Source: a bacterium (lineage in GTDB: Bacteria; Bacteroidota; Bacteroidia; Bacteroidales; Muribaculaceae). From it: a stretch of DNA of 64,000 bases. A program made the position numbers and the translations under genes. The stretch is from NCBI GenBank assembly GCA_004563195.1, contig SFTJ01000009.1, forward strand, positions 28,815 through 92,814. The letters are read 5' to 3'. Shown here in pieces: positions 18,579 to 28,190 of this stretch. The notes beneath the pieces are model-generated. The model ran no database searches. It was not told where the DNA came from and saw only the letters and a list, made by a program, of their open reading frames with translations. Numbering within the stretch: the first letter of the stretch is position 1; every line of letters begins with the position of its first letter.

Positions 18579-20516
18579 ATGATTTCCGTACAGAATTTAA
18601 AAGTGGAGTTTAGCAGCCAGGTGTTGTTCGACAATGTGAGTTTTGTTGTCAATAAAAAAGACAAAATTGCGTTGGTGGGCAAGAATGGCGCGGGTAAATC
18701 CACATTGCTAAAAATATTTGCAGGTATTCAAAATCCCACTTCTGGACAAGTGTCGAGGTCGTCGGATATTACGATTGGTTATCTTCCACAAACCATGAAT
18801 TTATCAGACAGCTGCACGGCTAAGGAGGAGGTGCAAAAGGCCTTCAGTCACATTGATGAACTGGATAAGCAAATTGATGAGCTGAATGTTCAGTTGGCAG
18901 AGCGCACCGATTACGAGTCGGAAAGTTATCAAGATTTGATTGATACACTGACGCACAAAAACGATCTGCGTGCAATGTATCAGAGCGAGAACTATGAAGC
19001 CGAGATAGAGAAAACCTTGATTGGCTTGGGCTTTAATCGCACTGACTTCGACCGCCCCACCTCTGAGTTTAGCGGAGGGTGGAGAATGCGTATTGAATTG
19101 GCTAAGATTTTGCTCCAGCGCCCCGATGTGTTGCTGCTCGATGAGCCTACCAACCATTTGGACATTGAGTCTATTCAATGGCTTGAGAATTTTTTGAAAA
19201 CTCAAGCCAATATGCTGGTGCTCGTTTCGCACGATAAGGCTTTTATTGATAATGTCACGAATCGCACCATCGAAATTTCGTGTGGGAAAATTTATGACTA
19301 CAACGTGAATTATTCTCACTTTATTGAACTGCGCAAAGAGCGAATCGAGCAACAAAAGCGCGCTTATGAGAATCAACAAAAAATGATTCACGACACAGAG
19401 GAATTTATCGAGAAATTCAGATATAAGCCCACAAAGTCGGTGCAAGTTCAGAGCCGAATCAAGCAACTTGAGAAAATTGAGCGCATCGAGATTGACGAAG
19501 TTGACAATTCGCATTTGCGATTAAAATTTCCCCCAGCGCCACGTTCGGGCGACTATCCGGTTATTGCCAATGATTTGTCGAAATCGTATGGCGACCACAA
19601 TGTGTTTCACGATTGCACTTTCACCATTAAGCGTGGTGAGAAGGTGGCATTCGTGGGTAAAAACGGTGCCGGTAAATCTACGCTCGTGAAGTGTATTATG
19701 CATGAAATCCCATTCGATGGCGAACTCAAAATCGGCCATAATGTGGAAATCGGATATTTTGCGCAAAATCAGGCGATGCTGCTTGATGAGAATTTAACGG
19801 TGCACGACACGATTGATTATGCCGCCACAGGCGAGATTCGCACCCGAATCAACGACATTCTTGGTGCTTTTATGTTTGGCGGTGCTGCCAGTGAGAAAAA
19901 AGTTAAAGTGCTTTCAGGTGGCGAAAGAAGCCGCTTGGCAATGATTCAATTGCTGTTGCAACCTGTGAACCTCCTGATTCTCGACGAACCTACCAACCAT
20001 TTGGATATCCGCACCAAAGATATTCTTAAGGAAGCGATTAAAGAGTTTGACGGAACTGTGATTGTGGTATCGCACGACCGTGACTTCCTCGATGGGCTTG
20101 TGGATAAGGTGTATGAGTTTGGCAACGGCTTGGTGAAAGAGCATCTGTGTGGCATTTACGAATTTCTTGAATACAAAAAACTGAGTTCGCTGCAAGAACT
20201 TGAAAAAAGCGACGCTCCACAAAAAGATTCTGCAGCAAAAACTGAAGAAGTGAGCCAATCCAAACTCTCATATCTTGAGCAAAAGGAGGCGCAAAAGCGA
20301 ATCCGACATGCTGAAAAGCGCATCAAGGAGTTGGAAACGAAAATCAACACTTACGAATCAGAGATTAAAGAGATAGAAAACCTGTTGTCGTCGGGCACCA
20401 ATACCGACCAAAGTATTTACACCAAACATCAAGAACTTAACGAGGCTCTTGAAAATGCGATGATGGAATGGGAGACGGCAAATGAAGAGTTTGAAACATT
20501 ACAAAACAACGATTAA
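18579..20516 (+). CDS. ABC-F family ATPase (YdiF/YheS-like)
   Basis: ABC-F proteins are soluble twin-ATPase translation factors acting on the ribosome, not transporters. The 645-residue product has two nucleotide-binding domains. Both carry Walker A GKNGAGKST (about residues 34-42 and 360-368), ABC signatures (EFSGGWRMRIELAKILL; LSGGERSRLAMIQLL) and Walker B LLDEPTNHLDI twice. The interdomain linker is charged (ELRKERIEQQKRAYENQQKM). The C-terminus is a Lys/Glu-rich coiled coil of about 100 residues (EQKEAQKRIRHAEKRIKELE). There are no membrane segments. The start fits homologues that begin with a strand directly before the NBD. The M13 peptidase gene follows after 12 bases. Confidence 0.93.
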   Translation: MISVQNLKVEFSSQVLFDNVSFVVNKKDKIALVGKNGAGKSTLLKIFAGIQNPTSGQVSRSSDITIGYLPQTMNLSDSCTAKEEVQKAFSHIDELDKQIDELNVQLAERTDYESESYQDLIDTLTHKNDLRAMYQSENYEAEIEKTLIGLGFNRTDFDRPTSEFSGGWRMRIELAKILLQRPDVLLLDEPTNHLDIESIQWLENFLKTQANMLVLVSHDKAFIDNVTNRTIEISCGKIYDYNVNYSHFIELRKERIEQQKRAYENQQKMIHDTEEFIEKFRYKPTKSVQVQSRIKQLEKIERIEIDEVDNSHLRLKFPPAPRSGDYPVIANDLSKSYGDHNVFHDCTFTIKRGEKVAFVGKNGAGKSTLVKCIMHEIPFDGELKIGHNVEIGYFAQNQAMLLDENLTVHDTIDYAATGEIRTRINDILGAFMFGGAASEKKVKVLSGGERSRLAMIQLLLQPVNLLILDEPTNHLDIRTKDILKEAIKEFDGTVIVVSHDRDFLDGLVDKVYEFGNGLVKEHLCGIYEFLEYKKLSSLQELEKSDAPQKDSAAKTEEVSQSKLSYLEQKEAQKRIRHAEKRIKELETKINTYESEIKEIENLLSSGTNTDQSIYTKHQELNEALENAMMEWETANEEFETLQNND

Positions 20517-20528
20517 TAACATATTATT

Positions 20529-22547
20529 ATGAAAAAATCAATCATCTTATCAATGGCGTTAATGTCGGCATTAATGGTTAGTGCCGGTAGTTTAGACAAA
20601 GGTGTGGATCGCAACAATCTGGATTTGGCCACTGCTCCTGGTACTGATTTTTACCAATACGCATGTGGCGGCTGGATGAAATCACACCCACTCGACCCAC
20701 AGTATGCTCGCTTCGGCACATTCGACCAAATGGCAGAAAGCAGCCGTGAGCAACTGAAAGAGCTCGTTCTTAATCTTAGCAAGCAGCAAAATGCTAAAGG
20801 AACGATGGCTCAAAAGGTGGGCGACATTTTCAATATGGGTATGGATAGCACCCGATTGAACAGTGAAGGCGCAAAACCACTTATGAAAGATATTGATTTT
20901 GTGAAGGGCGTGAAGAAGGCCACATTGCCTGAAATGGTGGCATTCATGCACATGGGTATTGCTTCGCCATTCTTTGACTCAGGCGTGATGGCTGACTTGA
21001 AAAACTCAGATGTCAATCTCATGTATATTCAGCAATCAGGCATGGGCTTGGGCGACAGAGATTATTATCTCGACGAAGATGCCAACACAAAGAAGGTGCG
21101 TGAGGCATACTTGACCTATGCCAACAAACTTTTCACTTTCATAGGTTACAAGAAAAGCGATGCAAAGAAAGCGGCCGAAACTGTTCTTAAAATTGAAAAA
21201 GAATTGGCAAAAGCCACTATGACTCGTGAAGAGCAACGCGACTATAGCAAGCAATACAATATTTTCACACTTGAAGAACTTCAAGCCCAATATCCAAACT
21301 TCAACTGGAAATCATATTTCTCTGGCCTTGGATTGAATAATGTGAATCGTGTATGTGTCAGCCAACTTGATTTCATGAAGAAAGTTGATGAATTGATTTC
21401 CACACTCAAAGAAAAGGAAATTAAGGAATACTTGATATTTAAGTATATCGATGCTGCTGCTCCATATCTGAGCGATGCTTTCAACGAAGCTAATTTCGAT
21501 GTTTATTCAAGAGCGTTGTCGGGTAAGCAAGTGATGCAACCACGATGGAAAAGATCACTCAATGTGCCTAACACCCTCCTCGGCGAAGGCGTGGGACAAT
21601 TATATGTGGAAAAATATTTCCCTGCAGAGTCGAAGAAGAAAATGAAACAGCTCGTTGATAATTTGCGCATTGCACTTGGCGAGCGTATTGCCTCACTCAC
21701 ATGGATGAGTCCTAAGACCAAGGTGAATGCTCTTGTGAAATTGAACAGCTTCACTGTGAAGATTGGTTATCCCGACAAATGGCGCGATTATAGTGCAGTA
21801 TCTGTAAACCCAGAATTAAGCTATTGGGAAAATGTGTTGGCATTGAAGAAGTTTGACGCTCAATTTAGCTATTCTCAATTAGGTCAGCCTGTGAATAAGG
21901 ATAGATGGCAAATGACTCCACAAACAGTGAATGCTTACTACGACCCATCTACCAACGAGATTTGCTTCCCTGCAGGTATTCTCCAACGCCCATATTTTGA
22001 TCCTGATGCCGACGATGCTTGCAACTATGGTGCAATCGGTGTGGTAATTGGTCACGAAATGACTCACGGATTTGACGACCAAGGCAGAAACTTTGACCAA
22101 AATGGTAATATGGTTGACTGGTGGACTGAAGAAGATGCAAAAGAGTTCCAAAAGTTGGCTGACAAACTTGGCGCACAATATAGCGCAGAAATCGTTGCCG
22201 ATGATGTTCACGCTAATGGCACATTCACCATGGGTGAAAATATTGCTGACCACGGAGGATTGCGTGTGGCTTACGCTGCATTCAAGAAAACCGAGCAGGG
22301 TAAGGGCAACACTCTTATCGATGGTTTCACTCCTGACCAACGCTTCTACTTGAGTTATGCCAATGTTTGGGCTGCAAATATCACTAAGGAAGAAATTTTG
22401 CGTCGCACAAAGGTTGACCCTCACTCACTTGGCAAAAACCGTGTGAATGTAGCACTTCGCAACTTGGAAACATTCTTCAACGCATTTGGCATCAAGGCTG
22501 GCGATGCAATGTTCAGAGCAGAAGAAGACCGAGTTTCTATTTGGTAA
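20529..22547 (+). CDS. M13 family metallopeptidase (neprilysin / PepO-like)
   Basis: This is a secreted zinc peptidase of the neprilysin/endothelin-converting-enzyme family, which cleaves short peptides. The 672-residue product has a signal peptide (MKKSIILSMALMSALMVSAG) and the N-terminal M13 segment with PGTDFYQYACGGWMKSHPL. The zinc site is HEMTH at about residue 509 (VVIGHEMTHGFDDQGRNFD), with the third ligand Glu in ENIADHGG at about residue 570. The conserved C-terminal RVNVALRNLETFFNAFG closes it. There is no lipobox, so it is predicted periplasmic or secreted. It lies between the ABC-F gene and nrdJ with short gaps, probably one transcript. Confidence 0.95.
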   Translation: MKKSIILSMALMSALMVSAGSLDKGVDRNNLDLATAPGTDFYQYACGGWMKSHPLDPQYARFGTFDQMAESSREQLKELVLNLSKQQNAKGTMAQKVGDIFNMGMDSTRLNSEGAKPLMKDIDFVKGVKKATLPEMVAFMHMGIASPFFDSGVMADLKNSDVNLMYIQQSGMGLGDRDYYLDEDANTKKVREAYLTYANKLFTFIGYKKSDAKKAAETVLKIEKELAKATMTREEQRDYSKQYNIFTLEELQAQYPNFNWKSYFSGLGLNNVNRVCVSQLDFMKKVDELISTLKEKEIKEYLIFKYIDAAAPYLSDAFNEANFDVYSRALSGKQVMQPRWKRSLNVPNTLLGEGVGQLYVEKYFPAESKKKMKQLVDNLRIALGERIASLTWMSPKTKVNALVKLNSFTVKIGYPDKWRDYSAVSVNPELSYWENVLALKKFDAQFSYSQLGQPVNKDRWQMTPQTVNAYYDPSTNEICFPAGILQRPYFDPDADDACNYGAIGVVIGHEMTHGFDDQGRNFDQNGNMVDWWTEEDAKEFQKLADKLGAQYSAEIVADDVHANGTFTMGENIADHGGLRVAYAAFKKTEQGKGNTLIDGFTPDQRFYLSYANVWAANITKEEILRRTKVDPHSLGKNRVNVALRNLETFFNAFGIKAGDAMFRAEEDRVSIW

Positions 22548-22571
22548 TAAATTATTATTTAATCTAAAATT

Positions 22572-25118
22572 ATGACATACACTTATAATGAGGCTTTCGA
22601 GGCTTCGAAAAAATATTTTGAAGGCGACGAACTCGCTGCGAGAGTATGGGCAACTAAGTATGCTCTGAAAGATTCTCAAGGCAACTATTTTGAGCTTACT
22701 CCCGACGATATGCACCGCAGAATTGCTCGTGAGATTGCTCGTATTGAGAGAAAATATAAAAACCCAATGGATGAGCAACTGCTGTTCGACTTGATGAACC
22801 ATTTCCGCTATTTGGTTCCTCAAGGTAGCCCAATGGCAGGTATTGGCAATAATCTGCAAGTGGGTTCGCTGTCAAACTGCTTTGTGATTGGTTTGAATGG
22901 TGAGCCCGACAGTTATGGCGGCATCATCAAGATTGACGAAGAGCAAGTGCAACTGATGAAGCGCCGTGGCGGAGTGGGGCACGACTTGTCGCATCTTCGT
23001 CCAAAGGGTGCTGAGGTGAAAAATTCAGCACTCACTTCCACTGGTTTGGTGCCATTTATGGAGCGTTATTCCAATTCCACTCGTGAAGTGGCGCAAGATG
23101 GTCGCCGTGGCGCATTGATGCTTACTGTGAGCGTGAAGCACCCTGACTCTGAAGCATTCGTTGATGCAAAAATGACAGAAGGTAAAATCACTGGTGCAAA
23201 TGTGTCGCTGAAAATTGATGATGCATTCATGCAGGCAGCTATCGAGGGAAAGGAATACACCCAACAATATCCTATCCACGCAGAGAAGCCTAAATATACT
23301 CAAAACATCGACGCCACCACATTTTGGAATAAAATCATTCACAATGCTTGGCAGAGCGCAGAGCCTGGCGTGCTTTTCTGGGATACTATTATTCGTGAAT
23401 CATTGCCCGACTGCTATGCCGACCTTGGTTTCAAGACGGTTTCAACCAATCCTTGTGGCGAAATCCCATTGTGTCCTTACGACAGTTGCCGACTGTTGGC
23501 AATCAACCTCTATTCCTACGTTGAAAATCCATTCACTCCCAATGCTAAATTCAATTTCAGCAAGTTTAAGGAGCATGTGATGTATGCCCAACGAATGATG
23601 GACGACATCATCGACCTCGAGATGGAGAAAATTGAAACCATCATCGCTAAAATTGAGGCAGATCCTGAAACAGACGAAGTGAAGGCAACTGAACTTAATC
23701 TTTGGAAGAAAATCAAGGATAAAACTTCGCAGGGTCGTAGAACTGGTGTGGGCACCACTGCTGAGGGCGATATGATTGCCGCAATGGGGCTTACCTATGG
23801 CACAGAGGAAGCTACTAAATTCTCTGTTGAAGTGCATAAGACATTGGCACTTGCTGCTTATAGAAGTTCGGTGATGTTGGCAAGTGAACGAGGTGCATTC
23901 CCGGTATTTGACTACAAGCGTGAAGTCAACAATCCTTTCATGAATCGCTTGAAAGATGCTGATTCTGAACTTTATGACTTGATGGTGAAATACGGTCGTC
24001 GCAATATTGCTTGCTTGACCATTGCACCAACAGGCACAACAAGTATTCTCACCCAAACCACTTCCGGCATTGAACCGGTATTCTTGCCAGTTTATAAGCG
24101 CCGCCGCAAGGTGAATGCCAACGATAAGGAGGTGCGCGTAGATTTCGTGGATGAGTCGGGCGATGCATTTGAAGAATATGTGGTTTATCACCCTAAATTC
24201 ATCACATGGATGAATATCAAAGGTATTGAGGTGAAAGACAACTACACCCAAGAGCAGATTGATGAGATTGTTGCAAAATCACCTTATTATAAAGCCACTT
24301 CAAATGATGTGGACTGGCTCAATAAAGTGAAAATGCAAGGTGCTGTTCAGAAGTGGGTTGACCACTCTATCAGCGTCACCATTAATTTGCCTAACGACGT
24401 GTCGGAAGATATGGTGAACAAACTTTATGTGGAAGCTTGGAAATCGGGCTGCAAGGGTTGCACTGTGTATCGCGATGGCTCTCGTTCCGGTGTGCTCATT
24501 TCTCTTAAAAATGAGAAAAAGAAAACTGCCGAAAATGCAGCTCCAAGTCCAGCAGATGAAAACGGCTTCGTTACACATAAGCGCCCAATCGAACTTGATG
24601 CCGATGTGGTGCGATTCCAAAACAATAAGGAGAAATGGATTGCATTCATTGGCTTGATTGATGGCAAGCCTTATGAAATCTTTACTGGTATTGCTGATGA
24701 TGACGAAGGTATTTTCTGTCCAAAATCAGTGAGCAAGGGTAAGATTATTAAGGTGATTGACGAAAACGGTCAGAAACGCTACGACTTCCAGTTCGTGAAT
24801 AAGCGTGGCTTCAAAACCACCATTGAAGGACTTTCTGAAAAGTTCAACCCTGAATTTTGGAACTATGCGAAGTTGATTTCGGGCGTGTTGAGATACCGTA
24901 TGCCTATCGCACAGGTGCTTAAACTTGTTGGTAGTTTGGAACTTGACAATCAATCCATCAACACTTGGAAAGTGGGCGTGGAAAGAGCACTCAAAAAATA
25001 TCTGCCAAATGGTGAGAAAGCAAGCGGTCAAACCTGCCCAAATTGCGGTCAGGAATCGCTCGTATATCAGGAAGGCTGCTTGATTTGCACTAATTGCGGA
25101 ACATCAAGATGCGGTTAA
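22572..25118 (+). CDS. nrdJ: Adenosylcobalamin-dependent (class II) ribonucleotide reductase
   Basis: NrdJ makes deoxyribonucleotides using adenosylcobalamin to generate the thiyl radical, independent of oxygen. The 848-residue product has the radical-barrel landmarks VGSLSNCFVIG, STNPCGEIPLCPYDSCRL (active-site Cys and Glu) and TIAPTGTTSIL. The C-terminal end is a zinc-ribbon-like Cys cluster (CPNCG ... CLICTNCGTSRCG), probably the redox tail. Together with mutAB it makes this a B12-dependent metabolism. Only 24 bases separate it from the M13 gene, leaving no room for a B12 riboswitch. A strong hairpin terminator follows. Confidence 0.95.
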   Translation: MTYTYNEAFEASKKYFEGDELAARVWATKYALKDSQGNYFELTPDDMHRRIAREIARIERKYKNPMDEQLLFDLMNHFRYLVPQGSPMAGIGNNLQVGSLSNCFVIGLNGEPDSYGGIIKIDEEQVQLMKRRGGVGHDLSHLRPKGAEVKNSALTSTGLVPFMERYSNSTREVAQDGRRGALMLTVSVKHPDSEAFVDAKMTEGKITGANVSLKIDDAFMQAAIEGKEYTQQYPIHAEKPKYTQNIDATTFWNKIIHNAWQSAEPGVLFWDTIIRESLPDCYADLGFKTVSTNPCGEIPLCPYDSCRLLAINLYSYVENPFTPNAKFNFSKFKEHVMYAQRMMDDIIDLEMEKIETIIAKIEADPETDEVKATELNLWKKIKDKTSQGRRTGVGTTAEGDMIAAMGLTYGTEEATKFSVEVHKTLALAAYRSSVMLASERGAFPVFDYKREVNNPFMNRLKDADSELYDLMVKYGRRNIACLTIAPTGTTSILTQTTSGIEPVFLPVYKRRRKVNANDKEVRVDFVDESGDAFEEYVVYHPKFITWMNIKGIEVKDNYTQEQIDEIVAKSPYYKATSNDVDWLNKVKMQGAVQKWVDHSISVTINLPNDVSEDMVNKLYVEAWKSGCKGCTVYRDGSRSGVLISLKNEKKKTAENAAPSPADENGFVTHKRPIELDADVVRFQNNKEKWIAFIGLIDGKPYEIFTGIADDDEGIFCPKSVSKGKIIKVIDENGQKRYDFQFVNKRGFKTTIEGLSEKFNPEFWNYAKLISGVLRYRMPIAQVLKLVGSLELDNQSINTWKVGVERALKKYLPNGEKASGQTCPNCGQESLVYQEGCLICTNCGTSRCG

Positions 25119-25142
25119 TTACCGTAAAATATACTGAAAATT

Positions 25143-25178
25143 AAAAACTGGGGTTTTTACAAGCCCCAGTTTTTTTTA
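25143..25178. terminator. Bidirectional terminator between nrdJ and the Uup-like gene
   Basis: AAAAACTGGGG and CCCCAGTTTTTTTT pair around a 10-base loop. There is a T run on both strands, so it can serve nrdJ (plus) and the convergent ABC-F gene (minus). Confidence 0.88.
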
Positions 25179-25191
25179 CTCGAATCGGTCA

Positions 25192-27066
25192 TTAGGAATT
25201 CTTTTCGCTAAGTTCGAGCCATCGAAGTTCCATCTCATCGAGCAAGTCTTTCACTTCCTCAAATCTGCTGGCTTTCGTTGCCACATCGTCGATTTGCTCA
25301 CCGCTGTTAAAGAGGTTGAAAAGTTCTTCTTTCTCTTTAGTGAGTCGTTCAATGGATTCTGTGAGTTCCTCAAACTCTCTTTTCTCCTTAAAGGTGAGTT
25401 TTTGTGAATTGTCTCTATTGTTGTTTCGTGGCTTCGCTGGCTTTGACTCTGCTTTCTGTTTTTGCACTGTGGCTTCTTCTTTTTCGTGAGCCTCTTTCCA
25501 CGCGCGATACTCGCTATAATTGCCAGGAAAATCCTTAATCACACCATCGCCCATAAACACGAAAGTGTGGTCCACGCAACGATCCATGAAAAAGCGGTCG
25601 TGGCTAATCACAATCAAGCAACCACTAAATTTGCTCAAATAGTCTTCAAGTATTTCCAGCGTTTGGATATCCAAGTCGTTGGTAGGCTCATCGAGAATCA
25701 GGAAATTTGGTTTGCTCATGAGCACCATTGCCAAATAGAGCCTTCTTTTTTCACCTCCGCTGAGTTTTTCTATCAATTTTTGCTGGTCGGTAGGGGAGAA
25801 CAAGAAAAGTTGAAGAAATTGCGATGCTGAATAATGGTGCTTTTCATCAAAGTAGATGTGTTCAGCCACATCGCGAATGGCATCAATCACCTTTTTGCCC
25901 TCATCGAAATGAATGCCCTCTTGGCTATAATAACCAAATTTTACCGTTTCGCCAATCTCAAAGTAGCCCGAATCGGGTTGTATCCTATCGAGCAGTAATT
26001 TGATAAAAGTGGATTTACCTACTCCATTATCACCCACGATGCCCAATTTCTCATATCTTGAGAATATGTAGTTGAAATCGTTAAGTATTACCTTGCCATC
26101 GAAAGACTTTGACACATGGTGTGCAACGAATATTTTCTTTCCGATATATCCTGCTTTCACGTTGAGTTCCACGTCGCCTTTGTCGTTGCGGCTTTGTGCG
26201 CGCTCTTTCAAGTCATAAAATGCGTCAATGCGATATTGCGCCTTATGGGCACGAGCCTGTGGCTGGCGGCGCATCCATTCAATTTCGGTGCGAAGTAAAT
26301 TGCGTGCTTTCTCTACTGCCGCATTCTGTGCGTCGATTCGTTCTGCACGTTTTTCCAAATAATAATTGTAGTTACCATCGTAACCGTAAATGCTCTTTTG
26401 GTCAAGTTCAAGAATCTTCGAGCAGATTTTGTCGAGGAAGTAACGGTCATGTGTCACCATCAGAATGGTCATTCTGCTCCTTGACAAATACGCTTCAAGC
26501 CACTCAATCATATCTATGTCGAGGTGGTTGGTGGGCTCATCAAGTATCAAAAATTGTGGATTGCTGATAAGAATCTTCGCCAGTGCCACACGTTTGATTT
26601 GACCACCCGACAGTTCTGATATGCGCTGTTTGAAGTCGTCTATCTTCAGTTGCGACAAAATCTGCTTGAATCGTTCTTCATAATCCCAAGCCGATGCCAA
26701 ATCCATCGCCTGAATGGCTTTGGTCATTTCCTCGTTGTTGCCCTCGATTAAGGCATTCTCGTATTGGCGAATGGCTTTTGATTGGTCGTCGTCGCCAATG
26801 AGACAGGTGTCCATCACCGACAAGTGTGGTTCAAATTGAGGTAACTGTTTCAGATATCCAATGGTTACATCATTCTTGAAAATCAATTTGCCGTCGTCAG
26901 GTGTGTCGTCGCCAGCAATAATGGAAAGGAGTGTGGATTTACCTGTGCCATTTTTCGCAATCAAACCCACCTTGTCGCCTTCGTTGATGGTAAAATTTAT
27001 ATCATCGAATAGGGAGTTTACGCCAAATGATTTTGTGAGATTTTCAACTTGAAGAAGATTTGCCAT
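25192..27066 (-). CDS. ABC-F family ATPase, Uup-like
   Basis: This is a second soluble ABC-F translation factor of 624 residues. Walker A motifs are AKNGTGKST (about residue 37) and GDNGVGKST (about 345). Signatures are LSGGQIKRVALAKILI and LSGGEKRRLYLAMVL, and Walker B motifs FLILDEPTNHLDI and FLILDEPTNDLDI. The C-terminal region (KLTFKEKREFEELTESIERL) is a coiled coil like the Uup C-terminal DNA/RNA-binding domain, preceded by a charged PAKPRNNNRDN linker. It differs clearly from the ABC-F gene at 18579, so it is a separate subfamily and not a recent copy. It has its own promoter and shares a terminator with nrdJ. Confidence 0.93.
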   Translation of the reverse strand: MANLLQVENLTKSFGVNSLFDDINFTINEGDKVGLIAKNGTGKSTLLSIIAGDDTPDDGKLIFKNDVTIGYLKQLPQFEPHLSVMDTCLIGDDDQSKAIRQYENALIEGNNEEMTKAIQAMDLASAWDYEERFKQILSQLKIDDFKQRISELSGGQIKRVALAKILISNPQFLILDEPTNHLDIDMIEWLEAYLSRSRMTILMVTHDRYFLDKICSKILELDQKSIYGYDGNYNYYLEKRAERIDAQNAAVEKARNLLRTEIEWMRRQPQARAHKAQYRIDAFYDLKERAQSRNDKGDVELNVKAGYIGKKIFVAHHVSKSFDGKVILNDFNYIFSRYEKLGIVGDNGVGKSTFIKLLLDRIQPDSGYFEIGETVKFGYYSQEGIHFDEGKKVIDAIRDVAEHIYFDEKHHYSASQFLQLFLFSPTDQQKLIEKLSGGEKRRLYLAMVLMSKPNFLILDEPTNDLDIQTLEILEDYLSKFSGCLIVISHDRFFMDRCVDHTFVFMGDGVIKDFPGNYSEYRAWKEAHEKEEATVQKQKAESKPAKPRNNNRDNSQKLTFKEKREFEELTESIERLTKEKEELFNLFNSGEQIDDVATKASRFEEVKDLLDEMELRWLELSEKNS

Positions 27067-27088
27067 ATAATGTGTCTGTAATTTTATG

Positions 27089-27120
27089 CAAAATTACGAA
27101 AAAGCAATAATTTTCGCAAA
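27089..27120 (-). promoter_or_regulatory. Promoter of the Uup-like gene
   Basis: On the minus strand TTTG (27120-27117), a 20-base spacer and TAATTTTG (27096-27089) match the -33/-7 consensus. The start codon lies 22 bases downstream. Confidence 0.6.
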
Positions 27121-27123
27121 AAT

Positions 27124-27154
27124 TTTGCAGTTTTGAGAATTTATACTAACTTTG
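27124..27154 (+). promoter_or_regulatory. Promoter of tRNA-Glu
   Basis: TTTG at 27124-27127, a 19-base spacer and TAACTTTG at 27147-27154 give a near-ideal Bacteroidota promoter, 16 bases before the tRNA. Confidence 0.7.
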
Positions 27155-27170
27155 CAACGCAAAACAAAAT

Positions 27171-27245
27171 GGTGGTATCGTCTAACGGTTAGGACGCAAG
27201 ATTCTCAATCTTGTAATCTGGGTTCGATTCCCAGTATCACTACCA
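27171..27245 (+). tRNA. tRNA-Glu (anticodon CTC)
   Basis: A full cloverleaf folds by eye. The acceptor arm pairs GGTGGTA with TATCACT, with G-T wobbles at the 1:72 and 5:68 pairs. The D-arm is GTCT-AACGGTTA-GGAC, the anticodon stem CAAGA/TCTTG with loop TTCTCAA (anticodon CTC), the variable loop TAAT, and the T-arm CTGGG-TTCGATT-CCCAG. The 3' ACCA is encoded. The GTCTAnCGGTTAGGAC D-arm is typical of tRNA-Glu. It reads GAG codons. Confidence 0.93.
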
Positions 27246-27312
27246 ATTCAAAAGCGAGCTTGAAATTCTGATTTCAGATTTCAAGCTTTTTTATTTAATA
27301 CAATATTTCGGC

Positions 27313-28131
27313 ATGGATATTTTTAATAGAGTGAAATTGCTGGTCGGCGACCAAACAATGGAGCAAATCCAAAATAAGCGCGTGATTATTTTTGGCGTTG
27401 GTGGCGTTGGGTCATGGTGTGCTGAAAGTTTGGTGCGTTCAGGAATCAAGTACCTCACCATTGTGGATTGCGACAGAGTAGCAGAGTCGAATGTGAATAG
27501 ACAACTAATGGCTACCACTAAAACGATTTCGATGGTGAAGGTGGATGTGCTGAAACAGCGTTTGTTGGACATTAATCCCGATGCGCAAATCACAGCCATG
27601 CAGGAAGTATATACCCAAGAAACCAATCATCTGTTCCATCTTGAGAACTACGATTATATTGTGGATTGCATCGACTCGCTTCGAGATAAATGCGCCCTTT
27701 TACTCAACGCCACAAACGGCTCATGGGGAATGAAAGATGGTGAAAAGCCACAGCAGGAGTTGCCTGTTCACGGAAAAGTTTTTTCCTCAATGGGTGCGGC
27801 TCTTAAAATTGACCCAACAGCCATTAAGGTGTCTGAGTTTTGGAAGGTGAGGGGATGCCCATTAGGAGCGGTGCTTCGGAAAAAGATGAAGCGCGCCAAA
27901 CAGAAGCCTGGCAAGAAAATTCAATGCGTGTATAGCGAAGAGGTTTTACCAAACCTTGGAGAAGACAATGAAAAAACGTCCCCAACATCTTATGTGAAAA
28001 ACGATGCCGACATGGCAAGCGATGAACTAAACGCTAAAAAGAAACAAGTGAATGGCACCCTCGCACACATAACTGCTATTTTCGGTTTCACTCTTGCAGG
28101 TTTAATTTTACAAGACATTTATAAAAGTTAA
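27313..28131 (+). CDS. tcdA: tRNA threonylcarbamoyladenosine dehydratase (TcdA/CsdL, ThiF/E1-like)
   Basis: TcdA uses ATP to cyclise t6A37 to ct6A in ANN-decoding tRNAs. The 272-residue product has the E1-like adenylation fold. Signs are VIIFGVGGVGSWCAESLVRS (nucleotide loop), TIVDCDRVAESNVNRQLMAT (Asp and the Arg/Gln motif), and DYIVDCIDSLRDKCALL. No catalytic ubiquitin-like Cys domain is present. The gene lies just after tRNA-Glu and could be read from the same promoter. The Sua5-type protein at 57068 would supply the t6A precursor step. Confidence 0.92.
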   Translation: MDIFNRVKLLVGDQTMEQIQNKRVIIFGVGGVGSWCAESLVRSGIKYLTIVDCDRVAESNVNRQLMATTKTISMVKVDVLKQRLLDINPDAQITAMQEVYTQETNHLFHLENYDYIVDCIDSLRDKCALLLNATNGSWGMKDGEKPQQELPVHGKVFSSMGAALKIDPTAIKVSEFWKVRGCPLGAVLRKKMKRAKQKPGKKIQCVYSEEVLPNLGEDNEKTSPTSYVKNDADMASDELNAKKKQVNGTLAHITAIFGFTLAGLILQDIYKS

Positions 28132-28133
28132 AT

Positions 28134-28168
28134 TAAAAAAAACGACCACCAATCGGCGGTCGTTTTTT
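28134..28168. terminator. Bidirectional terminator between tcdA and the amidase gene
   Basis: AAAAAACGACC and GGTCGTTTTTT pair around a CACCAATCGGC-type loop, with T runs on both strands between two convergent genes. Confidence 0.8.
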
Positions 28169-28190
28169 AGTTATGTGTCATTTTGACTTT

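Noticed and set aside
18579..27066. The two ABC-F genes as a recent duplication or antibiotic-resistance ARE proteins.
   Set aside because: They differ clearly in linkers, signatures and C-terminal domains, and both resemble housekeeping ABC-F subfamilies.
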